A stretch of DNA of 64,000 bases, from NCBI GenBank assembly GCA_015066805.1, contig SVNP01000002.1, positions 1 to 64,000 on the forward strand. Direction: 5' to 3'. Position numbers and translations under genes: made by a program. The stretch's first letter is position 1. Every line of letters starts with the position of its first letter. The notes beneath the pieces were generated by a model. The model had not been told where the DNA came from, ran no database searches, and was given only the letters and a program-made list of their open reading frames with translations. Below are positions 37,936 through 48,239 of this stretch, one piece after another. Source of the stretch: Ruminococcus sp. GTDB lineage: Bacteria > Bacillota > Clostridia > Oscillospirales > Ruminococcaceae.

Positions 37936-39015
37936 ATGAAAATGAATCATCCTTTTTTCAGTGTTATTATTCCCGTGTATAATGTTGCTCAGACGTTTTT
38001 TGAAGAGTGCATTAGCAGTATCTTGAACCAGACAATGGGCAGCTTTGAATTGATCCTTGTGGATGACGGAAGCCGTGCGGAGTGTGCAGCTCAATGCGAT
38101 GCTTTTGCCGAAAAAGATGCGAGAATCAGGGTGATTCACCAGGAAAATCAGGGCGTTTCCGTCGCACGGAACAATGGTATTCTGGCTGCTTGTGCAGACT
38201 GGATCGTGTTTGTAGATGCTGACGACTGGCTGGAACTCGATTCCCTGGAACGGCTATACAGCCGGCTGGACAGCAAATACGATATCTTGATGTTTCGCTG
38301 CATTCGTGAAACCGAAACCATGAGCAAGGTGATGGATTACGGCATTGAAACTGACCGCCTGTATGATTTGACGCAGTTTGAAAGCAAGGAGTTTTTCTAC
38401 CGTAAGGTCATGCGTGTGCCCAATGCCCAGAAGCAGAGAACTGAGCCCATGTATTACTCATGCGATAAGGTGTATAGGCGTGCCTTCCTGATGGAGAACG
38501 AGATCCGCTACCCTGTGGGTCTTGCCAAAAGCGAGGATAAGGTGTTTATTACCCGCTGTCTTGAAAAAATGCATTACTTTTATCATGTGGATGATGCTTT
38601 GTACCATTACAGAATGAATGATGCAAGCGTCTGCCACCGTTATTCCGCCAATATGGATGAACAGCGACTGATGTTGGCAAAGATGCTTGTGCCTATGGCG
38701 AATAACATGGATGCAGAATTGGGGGAGATGTCCGGCGATGCGTCCTATCACCATGTGTCCGATGACAATATGCGTTTTATTTTTGGTCTGCTGACTGACG
38801 TTCTGTACTTGAAATACTATCACAACGATAATCCCGACAAGAAAACTCGCCGCCGAGAGGCCTTGCGGTTTATGCATACATCTCCTTTTCGGGAGTCCAT
38901 CAAGGAAGTACCATATCGTGGCATGTCGTCCAGATCCAAAATCAAAAAGTTTTTGCTCAGTCTGAATATGGTAACAACATTTTGTTTGCTCAGCCGAAAA
39001 TACAGAAAAATGTAA
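37936..39015 (+). CDS. family 2 glycosyltransferase
   Basis: FFSVIIPVYNVAQTFFEECISSILNQTMGSFELILVDDGS...VFVDADDW. Confidence 0.95.
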   Translation: MKMNHPFFSVIIPVYNVAQTFFEECISSILNQTMGSFELILVDDGSRAECAAQCDAFAEKDARIRVIHQENQGVSVARNNGILAACADWIVFVDADDWLELDSLERLYSRLDSKYDILMFRCIRETETMSKVMDYGIETDRLYDLTQFESKEFFYRKVMRVPNAQKQRTEPMYYSCDKVYRRAFLMENEIRYPVGLAKSEDKVFITRCLEKMHYFYHVDDALYHYRMNDASVCHRYSANMDEQRLMLAKMLVPMANNMDAELGEMSGDASYHHVSDDNMRFIFGLLTDVLYLKYYHNDNPDKKTRRREALRFMHTSPFRESIKEVPYRGMSSRSKIKKFLLSLNMVTTFCLLSRKYRKM

Positions 39016-39072
39016 ACCAGAAACTGTAGGGGATACACTAATCCCCTAAAAAGCAAATAAAGGGGCAATGCA

Positions 39073-40200
39073 ATGCTAGGATATGTACTCATTCTCTCTG
39101 TTGCGGTGTTCGGCAACATGATTATTGATACCATCAACTCATCAAAGCAGTATAAAAAGCTCTTTATGTGCGTGGTGTGGGGAATGCTGATCCTTTTTGC
39201 AGTCCTGAGAGGATACGAGGTCGGAATCGACTACGCGAACCGCGTGCGTTCCTTTTCTTATATCTTTCAGCTTCCCTTTTCAGAATTGATTGAATTTACC
39301 AAAACTGAGAGTAACGGGCAGTATTTTTACACATTGTTTGTCTGGTCGGTGGGACAGGTCATCCCCAGCGTATGGCTTGTAAATTCCATCATGGATGTAT
39401 TCATCCTTTCGGTTTTTGGATGGTTTATTTACAGGTATTCCAATAACGTAGCGTTTTCCTCCATGATGTTTGCTGCCTTTGCGCTGACATCTATGGTGAA
39501 TATTACCCGCCAGTATGTGGCTGCAGCCATCTTTTTGATTGCTCTTCATTATTTTATTCAGGATAAGATGATGAAAGCCTTCCTTCTTATCATACTGGCT
39601 TCGCTGATGCATAGCAGTGCTATAGTGCTGATGGTGTTCTTTGTTCTGAAACTCATCGGATTCAGCTTTAATAAAGCCAAGATGTGGCTGTATTTGGCCG
39701 GTTCTCTGGCCATGTTTATACTGTTTGATCTGATTGTAGATATCTTTCTGGCTATCTTCCCTCAGTACTCATATGTGCTGGGTGACTGGGCCATGGGTGA
39801 TTCGGGCTTTTCCATCATCTGGCTGGGCATCTATTCCATGATCTTCTTTGGCGCTTACTTGACACTGACAAAAAAACAAACAGGGCTGCTGCGACTGCTG
39901 CACCTGAAGAATAACGAGGCAGAGCATAAAATCGGAATCATCATCATCGGCTTCATTTTTTATGCGGTGATTTCGCTGCTGCGTTCCAAAATGTGGCTGG
40001 TATCCCGTATGATCACCTATTTTATTTATGGCTTTTGTATGATCGTTTCCGAAATCATAGACAGACTGAAGTTTGACAGATCTATCCGGTACATCATTTC
40101 TGTGGTGATGTGCATCTTGTTCGCAGGATGGGGTGTGATCCTCTTTATGCAGGATGCTCACGGGCTGCTGCCTTATACCTTCATCTGGGATTCGATCTGA
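39073..40200 (+). CDS. EpsG/Wzy-like polysaccharide polymerase
   Basis: Multi-TM protein, LRGYEVGIDYANRV, NITRQYVAAAIFLIALHYF, LLASLMHSSAIVL-type motif. Confidence 0.8.
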   Translation: MLGYVLILSVAVFGNMIIDTINSSKQYKKLFMCVVWGMLILFAVLRGYEVGIDYANRVRSFSYIFQLPFSELIEFTKTESNGQYFYTLFVWSVGQVIPSVWLVNSIMDVFILSVFGWFIYRYSNNVAFSSMMFAAFALTSMVNITRQYVAAAIFLIALHYFIQDKMMKAFLLIILASLMHSSAIVLMVFFVLKLIGFSFNKAKMWLYLAGSLAMFILFDLIVDIFLAIFPQYSYVLGDWAMGDSGFSIIWLGIYSMIFFGAYLTLTKKQTGLLRLLHLKNNEAEHKIGIIIIGFIFYAVISLLRSKMWLVSRMITYFIYGFCMIVSEIIDRLKFDRSIRYIISVVMCILFAGWGVILFMQDAHGLLPYTFIWDSI

Positions 40201-40245
40201 CCCAACCTGCACAGAAATCGTAAGGAATATCGGGAGTAAAGTGGA

Positions 40246-41238
40246 ATGGAAAATCAGGAAGTAAAAGTAAGCATTTTGTGCCTTGCCTTTAATCATGAGA
40301 AGTACATCAGACAAGCCCTGGAAAGCTTTGTATCGCAGCAATGTGACTTTCCCTATGAGGTGCTTGTGCATGATGACGCATCTACCGACAAAACAGCAGA
40401 CATCATCGCTGAATTTGCCCGGAGGTATCCGGATATCATCAGACCCATTTTCCAGAAAGAAAACCAGCATTCCAAAAAAGTTCCGATCTGGAAAACCCAT
40501 GTAGTGCCTTTGATCCGCGGCAAATATGTCGCCATGTGTGAAGGCGATGATTACTGGACAGATCCGCTGAAGCTGCAGAAGCAATATGATATCATGGAGC
40601 AAAACTCCGATTGTACTATGTGCGTGCATAAGGTGCACGATGTCAACGAGGACGGAACCCCCACAAAGCATTTCCGTCCCTCAATTGCCTTGGAAGAAGG
40701 CAAACTGGATACAGCGGCATTTCTGAAGATACACCCCACATATCCTTTCCAGACTACCAGCTATTTTATGAGGGCAGATGTCTGGATCGCATATATCAAT
40801 GATCCGCCCCTGTTTCGTCTCTTGTCCGATGTGGGTGATGAACCTATGGTGCTGAATATGGCTGCGGAAGGAAACATCTACTACCTTGCGGATTGTATGT
40901 CCGCATATCGTAAATTCAGTGTGGGCAGTTGGTCTTCCTCGACTAAGAAAAACACACAAAAGCATCTTGTCCACGCCAAAAAAATGTATGATATGATGTG
41001 TGCCTATAATGAGTACACGGGTAATCGGTTTGACTGCAACCTGCAGTTTTACCGCTGCAGAGTGCTTTGGCTTGAGAAAAATTTCAAGGAGCTGGTGAAG
41101 AAAGAAAATGCACCCGGAATGAAACGCTTTTCTGTGCGTATGAGAATATATGCTTATGTCTGCTCGGTTTTCCCATTTGTGCATACTGTCAGGGAGAAAA
41201 CGCGTGCACTGCTCAAAGGAGGAAAACATGGCGCATAA
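40246..41238 (+). CDS. family 2 glycosyltransferase
   Basis: VSILCLAFNHEKYIRQALESFVSQQCDFPYEVLVHDDASTDKTADII..CEGDDYWTD. Confidence 0.95.
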   Translation: MENQEVKVSILCLAFNHEKYIRQALESFVSQQCDFPYEVLVHDDASTDKTADIIAEFARRYPDIIRPIFQKENQHSKKVPIWKTHVVPLIRGKYVAMCEGDDYWTDPLKLQKQYDIMEQNSDCTMCVHKVHDVNEDGTPTKHFRPSIALEEGKLDTAAFLKIHPTYPFQTTSYFMRADVWIAYINDPPLFRLLSDVGDEPMVLNMAAEGNIYYLADCMSAYRKFSVGSWSSSTKKNTQKHLVHAKKMYDMMCAYNEYTGNRFDCNLQFYRCRVLWLEKNFKELVKKENAPGMKRFSVRMRIYAYVCSVFPFVHTVREKTRALLKGGKHGA

Positions 41239-42685
41239 ATCCATCGCAAAAGATGTTATGTGGAAATTTCTTGAACGTTTCGGCTGTTTGGGTGTGCAGT
41301 TTGTTTTGCAGATTGTATTAGGCAGAATTCTCGGCACTGCTCTTTACGGTGAACTGTCATTCATGATCATTTTCACGACCCTTGCAAATGTTTTTGTGCA
41401 AAAGGGTTTCAATACCGCACTGATCCAGAACAAGGATGTGGATGAGGAAGATTACTCATCCGTATTCTGGGTCAGCATTGCCATTGCTGCGGTACTGTAT
41501 GGCGTGTTGTTTGCCGGTGCACCGTTCTTAAGCAGATTTTTCAAGATGCCCCATATTGTTGCGCCCTTCCGTGTTTTGGCATTGATGCTATTCCCCGGCG
41601 CGCTCAACTCTATTCAGGTTGCAAAAATCAGCCGCAAAATGGATTTCAAAAAGCTGTTTTTCAGCCATGTGGGAGCTATTTTGTTTTCCGGTTGTCTGGG
41701 TATTGTGATTGCAGTCAACGGCGGTGGATTGTGGGCACTGGTAGCGCAGAGTCTATCCAACATCACCGTTACCTGCATCATGATGATCTTTTTTGTTAAA
41801 GTCAGGATCAAGAGAGTCTGCAATATGCAGCGCATCAAAGTGCTGTTCGGCTTTGGCTGGAAGGTACTTGTTTCCAGCCTGATTGATACCATTTATCAGG
41901 ACCTGCGAAGCCTTGTCATTGGCAAGCAGTATGACAGTTCCACCCTTGGCTGTTATAACAAGGGCAAGCATTTCCCACAGTTTATTAACAACGCTGTTAA
42001 CGGCACGCTGCAAAGTGTCATGCTGCCTGTTATGTCCAAAAAGCAGGATGACAGTGTACAACTGAAGGCCATGATGCGAAATTCCATTAAGCTGAGTGCT
42101 TATGTGATGTTTCCGGTCATGGCAGGTCTTGCCGCAACGGCAACACCGCTGGTAGACCTGTTGCTGACCGAAAAATGGCTGCCTTGTGTGCCGTATCTGC
42201 GTATCTATTGCTTTACATTCGCATTCTACCCTGTAAATACCTGTAACCTGCAGGCAATCAACGCGATCGGCAGAAGCGATATCTTCCTTAAACTGGAGGT
42301 CATTAAGAAGGTATATGGCGTCATCGCTTTGATTATTGCTATGACTTGTTTCCATTCACCCATTGCCATTGCCATGACAGGAGCTATTACGACAATTCTG
42401 GGTTGCTTTGTCAATGCATTCCCCAACAAAAAGCTGATCGGCTATTCCTACTTTGAACAGATGAAGGATATGCTTCCTTCCTTTGTCATGGCCGTTATTA
42501 TGCTGGCAGGTGTTCTGTTGATGCAGTTGTTGGGACTGTCTTCTGTGGTGACGCTTTTGGTACAGGTACTGACAGGCGTTATCATTTACCTTGTTCTTTC
42601 CGTGATATTCAAGCCGGCAGGATTCACCATGCTGAAGGACATTATCTGCAATCTGCTGAAGAAAAAAAGACCGGCAAAAGCATAA
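41228..42685 (+). CDS. Wzx-like oligosaccharide flippase (MOP superfamily)
   Basis: KFLERFGCLGVQFVLQIVLGRILGTALYGELSFMIIFTTLANVFVQKGFNTALIQ; overlaps previous gene. Confidence 0.92.
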   Translation: MAHKSIAKDVMWKFLERFGCLGVQFVLQIVLGRILGTALYGELSFMIIFTTLANVFVQKGFNTALIQNKDVDEEDYSSVFWVSIAIAAVLYGVLFAGAPFLSRFFKMPHIVAPFRVLALMLFPGALNSIQVAKISRKMDFKKLFFSHVGAILFSGCLGIVIAVNGGGLWALVAQSLSNITVTCIMMIFFVKVRIKRVCNMQRIKVLFGFGWKVLVSSLIDTIYQDLRSLVIGKQYDSSTLGCYNKGKHFPQFINNAVNGTLQSVMLPVMSKKQDDSVQLKAMMRNSIKLSAYVMFPVMAGLAATATPLVDLLLTEKWLPCVPYLRIYCFTFAFYPVNTCNLQAINAIGRSDIFLKLEVIKKVYGVIALIIAMTCFHSPIAIAMTGAITTILGCFVNAFPNKKLIGYSYFEQMKDMLPSFVMAVIMLAGVLLMQLLGLSSVVTLLVQVLTGVIIYLVLSVIFKPAGFTMLKDIICNLLKKKRPAKA

Positions 42686-42715
42686 ATCCCAAAAAAGGGG
42701 AATTAGGAGTATAGT

Positions 42716-43915
42716 ATGAAAAGATTGTTGCTGCTTGGCGGCTCCCGTTATATTCTGCCGGTGATCGAAGCTGCCCATAAGCTGGGCTATTATGTCATCA
42801 CCTGCGACTATCTGCCCGATAATATTGCACATAAGTATGCCGATGAATACTGCAATGTCAGTATCATTGATAAAGAAGCCGTTCTGGAGGCTGCCAAAAA
42901 GCTGAACATTGACGGTGTGCTTTCCTTTGCCTGTGACCCCGGTGTTGCAACTGCCGCTTATGTGGCAGAGCAGCTTGGTCTGCCGCACAGCGGATCCTAT
43001 GAGTCCGTAAGCATTTTGCAGAATAAGGGCAGATTCCGTAAGTTCCTTGCGGATAACGGCTTCCGTGTGCCCAATGCAAAGGGCTATACTTCCGTGGAGG
43101 AAGCACTGGGTGATGTGGATTATTTCAACTGGCCCGTAATCGTCAAGCCTACGGATTCCGCAGGCAGCAAGGGCGTTACCCGTGTGGATGATCCTGCCAA
43201 GCTGCGGGAAAGTATTGAATATGCGTTGCAGTTTTCTCACAGCGATGAGTTTATCATCGAGGATTTTCTGGAGAAGGTGGGGCATTCCTCCGATACAGAC
43301 AGCTTTTCCGTGGATGGTAAGCTGAAGTTTGTGTCTTTTTCCGCCCAGCGGTTTGATGAAAACTGCGAAAATCCCTATACACCCTCCGCATATAGCTGGC
43401 CTTCTACGCTTTCCAAGGCACATGAGGAAGAGCTGACCGGTGAAATTCAGCGGCTGCTGACCCTGCTGGATATGAAAACTTCGATTTACAACATTGAAGT
43501 AAGAGAATGCACCAACGGCAATGCATACATCATGGAATGCTCTCCCAGAGGCGGCGGTAACCGTCTTGCAGAAATGCTGCGGTATGCCACCGGCGTGGAT
43601 CTTGTGACCAATGCGGTGCGTGCTGCTGTGGGCGATCCTGTGGTGGATGTGGAGCAGAAGCCTTACAACGGCTGCTGGGCAGAGGTGATTCTGCACAGCG
43701 AAAAGCCCGGCGTGTTTGATTCCCTTTGGATCTCCGATGAGATCAAGGAGAATATTGTGGAGCGTGATCTGTGGATCACGGCAGGCACCGAGGTGGGTGG
43801 ATTTTCCGGCGCAAACGAGGCCATCGGCACACTGGTGCTGCGCTTTGACACCAACGAGGAGCTGGAGCGTGTGCTGAGCGATCAGGCAAAATACATCAAG
43901 GTCGTGCTGAAGTAA
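42716..43915 (+). CDS. ATP-grasp ligase 2
   Basis: WPVIVKPTDSAGSKGVTRVDDPAKL; YIMECSPRGGGNRLAEML. Confidence 0.93.
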   Translation: MKRLLLLGGSRYILPVIEAAHKLGYYVITCDYLPDNIAHKYADEYCNVSIIDKEAVLEAAKKLNIDGVLSFACDPGVATAAYVAEQLGLPHSGSYESVSILQNKGRFRKFLADNGFRVPNAKGYTSVEEALGDVDYFNWPVIVKPTDSAGSKGVTRVDDPAKLRESIEYALQFSHSDEFIIEDFLEKVGHSSDTDSFSVDGKLKFVSFSAQRFDENCENPYTPSAYSWPSTLSKAHEEELTGEIQRLLTLLDMKTSIYNIEVRECTNGNAYIMECSPRGGGNRLAEMLRYATGVDLVTNAVRAAVGDPVVDVEQKPYNGCWAEVILHSEKPGVFDSLWISDEIKENIVERDLWITAGTEVGGFSGANEAIGTLVLRFDTNEELERVLSDQAKYIKVVLK

Positions 43916-44875
43916 ATGGCTGCAAAAGAAATCGGAGGATATCTGGAGCTGGAGCGTTTTTCTTGGCCCATGCTCCATGAGGGCGCCGTGGCACTGAACT
44001 GTGGGCGCAATGCCCTTGCCTATGTGTTGCGTGCCCGTGGGATCCGGAAAATCAGGATCCCGGCCTTTTGCTGTGATACGGTAATGGCGGCCTGCCGCAA
44101 AGAAAAGGTTTCGGCTGCGTATTACGCCATTACCGAAGACTGGCTGCCCGAGGAGCAGACCCTTGCTCCCGATGAATGGCTGTATGTAGTGAATTTCTAC
44201 GGTCAGCTAAGCAATGAAAGCATCGGGGCACTGGTGCGGAAATATACCCGTGTGATTATAGACCACGCACAGGCATATTTTCAGATGCCCTTGCCCGGTG
44301 TGGATACGCTCTATACCTGCCGTAAGTTTTTCGGTGTGGCAGATGGCGCATTTTTGTATACCGACTGTAAGCTGAACGATACCCTTGCACAGGATGAATC
44401 CTTTGACAGAATGCAGTTTGTGCTGGGCCGATTTGAACGTTCCGCTTCGGAGTTTTATGCTCTGGCGGCTGCCAATAATGCGTTTTTTGAAAACGAGCCC
44501 GTTAAGCGGATGTCAAAGCTGACGGAAAATCTGCTGCATGCAGTGGATTATGAAGCCGTAAAGCAGCGCAGAACAGAAAACTTTGCGGTATTGCACCAAG
44601 CTTTCGGTGCGGTCAATCCGCTGCGGCTTACTGTGCCCGAGGGTGCCTTTATGTATCCCTTGTACCTGAAAAACGGTGCTGCGGTGCGTAAGGTGCTGCA
44701 GGGACAGAAGATCTTTATTCCCACCCTCTGGCCGGATGTGTTTGACATCTGTGAGGAAACGGCACGGGAATATGATCTTGCCAAGAATATTCTGCCGCTG
44801 CCGTGTGATCAGCGGTATGATGTGAATGATATGAAAGATATGATCCGGGCGGTAAAAGCTGCTATGGAGGAATAA
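43916..44875 (+). CDS. divergent DegT-like, PLP fold-type-I aminotransferase-like protein
   Basis: NCGRNALAYVLRARGIRKIRIPAFCCDTVMAACR; VIIDHAQAYF; TCRKFFGVADGAFLYTD (candidate PLP Lys). Confidence 0.65.
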   Translation: MAAKEIGGYLELERFSWPMLHEGAVALNCGRNALAYVLRARGIRKIRIPAFCCDTVMAACRKEKVSAAYYAITEDWLPEEQTLAPDEWLYVVNFYGQLSNESIGALVRKYTRVIIDHAQAYFQMPLPGVDTLYTCRKFFGVADGAFLYTDCKLNDTLAQDESFDRMQFVLGRFERSASEFYALAAANNAFFENEPVKRMSKLTENLLHAVDYEAVKQRRTENFAVLHQAFGAVNPLRLTVPEGAFMYPLYLKNGAAVRKVLQGQKIFIPTLWPDVFDICEETAREYDLAKNILPLPCDQRYDVNDMKDMIRAVKAAMEE

Positions 44876-44888
44876 AGGAGAAGATCCC

Positions 44889-46187
44889 ATGGAACAGGTG
44901 AGCAAGGCTTTGCAGAATAAACGGCTGCTGCTGCTGGGCAGCACACCCAATATTGCAGGTATGGTAAAAACTGCACAGGCAATGGGCATCTATGTACTGG
45001 TGACCGACAACAAGGCACTGAAGGATGCGCCCGCAAAGCTGATTGCCGATGAATATGCCGACATCAGCCTGGCAGATATTGATGCCGTTGCCGATTATAT
45101 CAGGGAAAAGCAGATCGACGGCGTGCTGACCGGTTTTTCCGATTCTTACCTGACCTATTATCGGGCGATCTGTGAAAAAGCAGGGCTGCCCTGCTACGGC
45201 GATGCCCATACCTTTGACATCGCCACCGATAAAATGTGCTTTAAGCAGGCCTGTGTGGGTGCCGGTGTGGGAACCATTCCCGGTACCAATGCCTATGCCT
45301 ATGAGGAAGCAATGGCATTTGCAAAGAAAAACGGCTATCCGCTGATGCTGAAGCCTGCCGATAACAGCGGCTCCAGAGGTGTTATCAAGTGTGAGTGCGA
45401 GGATGAACTGAAGAATGCCTATGAATATGCACTGTCCTTCTCTCCCACAAAGAATGTCATCTGTGAGCGCTTCATGGATTGCGACGGCATCGGTGTTTCC
45501 TATCAGCTCATCGACGGCGAAGCTTATCTTTCTTCTACCTGTGACCGTGTGAATTACTGCGCCGCAGGGGATGGCTCCTCCATTACGGGCGATCTGCTGT
45601 ATCCCTCCAAGTATACCGAGCGATATATCCGTGAGATGGACAGTGCCGTAAAAACCATGCTGCGGCAGAACGGATTCCGTCACGGTATGGTCAGCCTGCA
45701 ATCCTTTGTGGATGAAAAGGGCTTTTATATGTGTGAGATGTGCTATCGTCCAAGCGGCGGCCACCACTACATTCTCATTGACGACCAGAACGGCATTGAC
45801 AGCCTGAAGCTGCTCATTGAATTTGCTGTGACCGGTAAAGTGGCAGCCTACGATCCTGCCAAGGAGACCCCCTTCTTCCATGAAATGTGCGCTATGACCC
45901 ATATCATCGGCAAACCGGGCGAGATCGTTGCCGTTGCGGAAGGCTATGATGCTCTTGCCGCAAAAGAGGGTGTTATTGACGTGGTGCAGGATATCTGCCC
46001 CGATACCGTCATCGGCAAGGACGGTACCACCGCACAGGTGGTGGCTACCGTATGGTTCAAGGGTGCTGATTTGGAAGCCCTTCGCAGCCGTGCCAACAGC
46101 TTTCCTGCCGTGCTGAAAATCGAAAACGCAGAGGGACAGTCCCTCATTAAAACCAGATACTTTACCCAGACCCGTGCTGCGGAGTGA
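44889..46187 (+). CDS. ATP-grasp ligase 3
   Basis: YPLMLKPADNSGSRGVIKCECEDEL; YMCEMCYRPSGGHHYILI. Confidence 0.93.
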   Translation: MEQVSKALQNKRLLLLGSTPNIAGMVKTAQAMGIYVLVTDNKALKDAPAKLIADEYADISLADIDAVADYIREKQIDGVLTGFSDSYLTYYRAICEKAGLPCYGDAHTFDIATDKMCFKQACVGAGVGTIPGTNAYAYEEAMAFAKKNGYPLMLKPADNSGSRGVIKCECEDELKNAYEYALSFSPTKNVICERFMDCDGIGVSYQLIDGEAYLSSTCDRVNYCAAGDGSSITGDLLYPSKYTERYIREMDSAVKTMLRQNGFRHGMVSLQSFVDEKGFYMCEMCYRPSGGHHYILIDDQNGIDSLKLLIEFAVTGKVAAYDPAKETPFFHEMCAMTHIIGKPGEIVAVAEGYDALAAKEGVIDVVQDICPDTVIGKDGTTAQVVATVWFKGADLEALRSRANSFPAVLKIENAEGQSLIKTRYFTQTRAAE

Positions 46188-46223
46188 TCCGATCCATATT
46201 TTCATGAAACAGGTGTGACCGAT

Positions 46224-47321
46224 ATGATAAATGTAACCCGTTCCTCCATGCCCTCCTATGAGGAATACTGCGAGGAAATCAAAGATTTGTGGGAAAGCCG
46301 CTGGCTGACCAATAACGGTGCCAAGCACCGCCAATTGCAGACAGAGCTGGAGCAATATCTGGCAGTACCCCATGTGACCCTGTATACCAACGGTCATCTG
46401 GCATTGGAGCATATGCTGGATGCCATGCGGTTCCCAGAGGGCAGCGAGATCATCACCACGCCCTTTACCTTTGTATCCACAACCCATTCCATTGTGAGAA
46501 ACGGTCTTGTTCCCGTGTTCTGTGATGTGAATGATACCGACTACACCATGGATGTGACCAAGATCGAGGCGTTGATCACCGAAAAGACCGTGGCCATTAT
46601 GCCTGTGCATGTGTACGGCAATCTCTGTGATGTGGAGGCCATTGATGTCATTGCAAAAAAACACGGCTTAAAGGTCTTTTATGATGCCGCCCATGCCTTT
46701 GGCGTGAAGAAAAACGGCATCAGTGCAGCAAATTTCGGCGATGCTTCCATGTTCAGCTTCCACGCTACCAAGGTGTTCAACACCATTGAGGGCGGTGCGC
46801 TGTGCTATGCCGATGACAAAATGGTTTCTCTGCTGGATACCCTGAAGAATTTCGGTATTGACAGCCCAGAAACGGTAGCTTTTGTGGGCGGCAACGCTAA
46901 AATGAACGAGTTCCAGGCGGCTATGGGCATCTGCAATCTGCGGCATATCGACGGCGAGATCGCCAAGCGCAAAGCGGCTGTGGAGCAATACCGCAAGCGG
47001 CTTTCCGGCGTGTCGGGGATTCGTCTTTGCCCCGAGCAGGCCGGTGTAGAATCCAATTATGCATATTTCCCCGTGGTATTCGACGGCTACCGCCATACCC
47101 GTGACGATATCTTTGCCATGCTGAAGGAACAGGATATCATTGCGCGCAAATATTTCTATCCGCTGACCAATGACATCACCTGCTATGCAGCAATGGAAAC
47201 AGCCGGTGCAGACAAAACACCGGTTGCAAAGCACCTGGCAGCCCGTGTGCTGACCCTGCCACTGTATGCAGATCTGACTGTGGAAGACGTGAATCGCATC
47301 TGTGATGTGATCCTGCAATAA
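46224..47321 (+). CDS. DegT/DnrJ/EryC1/StrS aminotransferase
   Basis: [66 protein letters not shown]. Confidence 0.95.
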   Translation: MINVTRSSMPSYEEYCEEIKDLWESRWLTNNGAKHRQLQTELEQYLAVPHVTLYTNGHLALEHMLDAMRFPEGSEIITTPFTFVSTTHSIVRNGLVPVFCDVNDTDYTMDVTKIEALITEKTVAIMPVHVYGNLCDVEAIDVIAKKHGLKVFYDAAHAFGVKKNGISAANFGDASMFSFHATKVFNTIEGGALCYADDKMVSLLDTLKNFGIDSPETVAFVGGNAKMNEFQAAMGICNLRHIDGEIAKRKAAVEQYRKRLSGVSGIRLCPEQAGVESNYAYFPVVFDGYRHTRDDIFAMLKEQDIIARKYFYPLTNDITCYAAMETAGADKTPVAKHLAARVLTLPLYADLTVEDVNRICDVILQ

Positions 47322-47340
47322 AATCAAAGGGGGAGAACCT

Positions 47341-48225
47341 ATGAAGGGAATTATCCTTGCCGGAGGTTCCGGCACCAGGCTTTATCCGCTGACCCGAGTG
47401 ACATCAAAGCAGCTTTTACCCGTTTACGATAAGCCTATGATCTATTATCCGCTTTCTACGCTGATGCTGGCAGGAATCCGTGATATTCTGATTATTTCTA
47501 CTCCCACGGATACTCCCCGGTTTGAAGAGCTTCTGGGTGATGGCAGCAGCATGGGTGTTCATCTGACCTATGCAGTGCAGCCCAGCCCCGATGGATTGGC
47601 ACAGGCATTCCTCATCGGTGAGGAATTTGCAGGCAATGAGCCCTGTGCTATGATCCTTGGCGATAATATTTTCTACGGCGGCTGGTTCCGTAAAAATCTG
47701 CGGGAGGCCGTTGCCAATGCCGAAGCAGGCAAGGCAACCATCTTTGGCTACTATGTAAAGGACCCCGAGCGTTTTGGCATTGTGGAGTTTGACGGCAAAA
47801 ACAATGTGGTCTCCGTAGAGGAAAAGCCCAAGAAGCCGAAATCCAACTATGCCATTACCGGATTGTATTTCTATCCTGCAGGTGTCAGCGCAATGGCAAA
47901 GCAGGTCAGGCCTTCTGCCAGAGGTGAGCTGGAGATTACAGACCTCAACCGCCTGTATCTGGAGCAGGGCGATCTGAAGGTGCAGATCCTGGGACGCGGC
48001 TTTGCGTGGCTGGATACCGGTACCATGGAGAGCCTGATGGAAGCGGCATCCTTTGTGCAGACGGTGCAGAACCGTCAGGGCGTGGTGATCTCCGCCCCGG
48101 AGGAGGTTGCCTATTACGCTAAGTGGATCACCAAGGAGCAGCTTCTGGAAAGCGCGGCTCTTTACGGCAAATCCCCCTATGGCGAGCATCTGCGGAATGT
48201 GGCAGAGGATAAGTTTATTTTCTGA
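47341..48225 (+). CDS. rfbA: glucose-1-phosphate thymidylyltransferase
   Basis: [52 protein letters not shown]. Confidence 0.97.
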   Translation: MKGIILAGGSGTRLYPLTRVTSKQLLPVYDKPMIYYPLSTLMLAGIRDILIISTPTDTPRFEELLGDGSSMGVHLTYAVQPSPDGLAQAFLIGEEFAGNEPCAMILGDNIFYGGWFRKNLREAVANAEAGKATIFGYYVKDPERFGIVEFDGKNNVVSVEEKPKKPKSNYAITGLYFYPAGVSAMAKQVRPSARGELEITDLNRLYLEQGDLKVQILGRGFAWLDTGTMESLMEAASFVQTVQNRQGVVISAPEEVAYYAKWITKEQLLESAALYGKSPYGEHLRNVAEDKFIF

Positions 48226-48239
48226 TTGGAGAGAGAATT

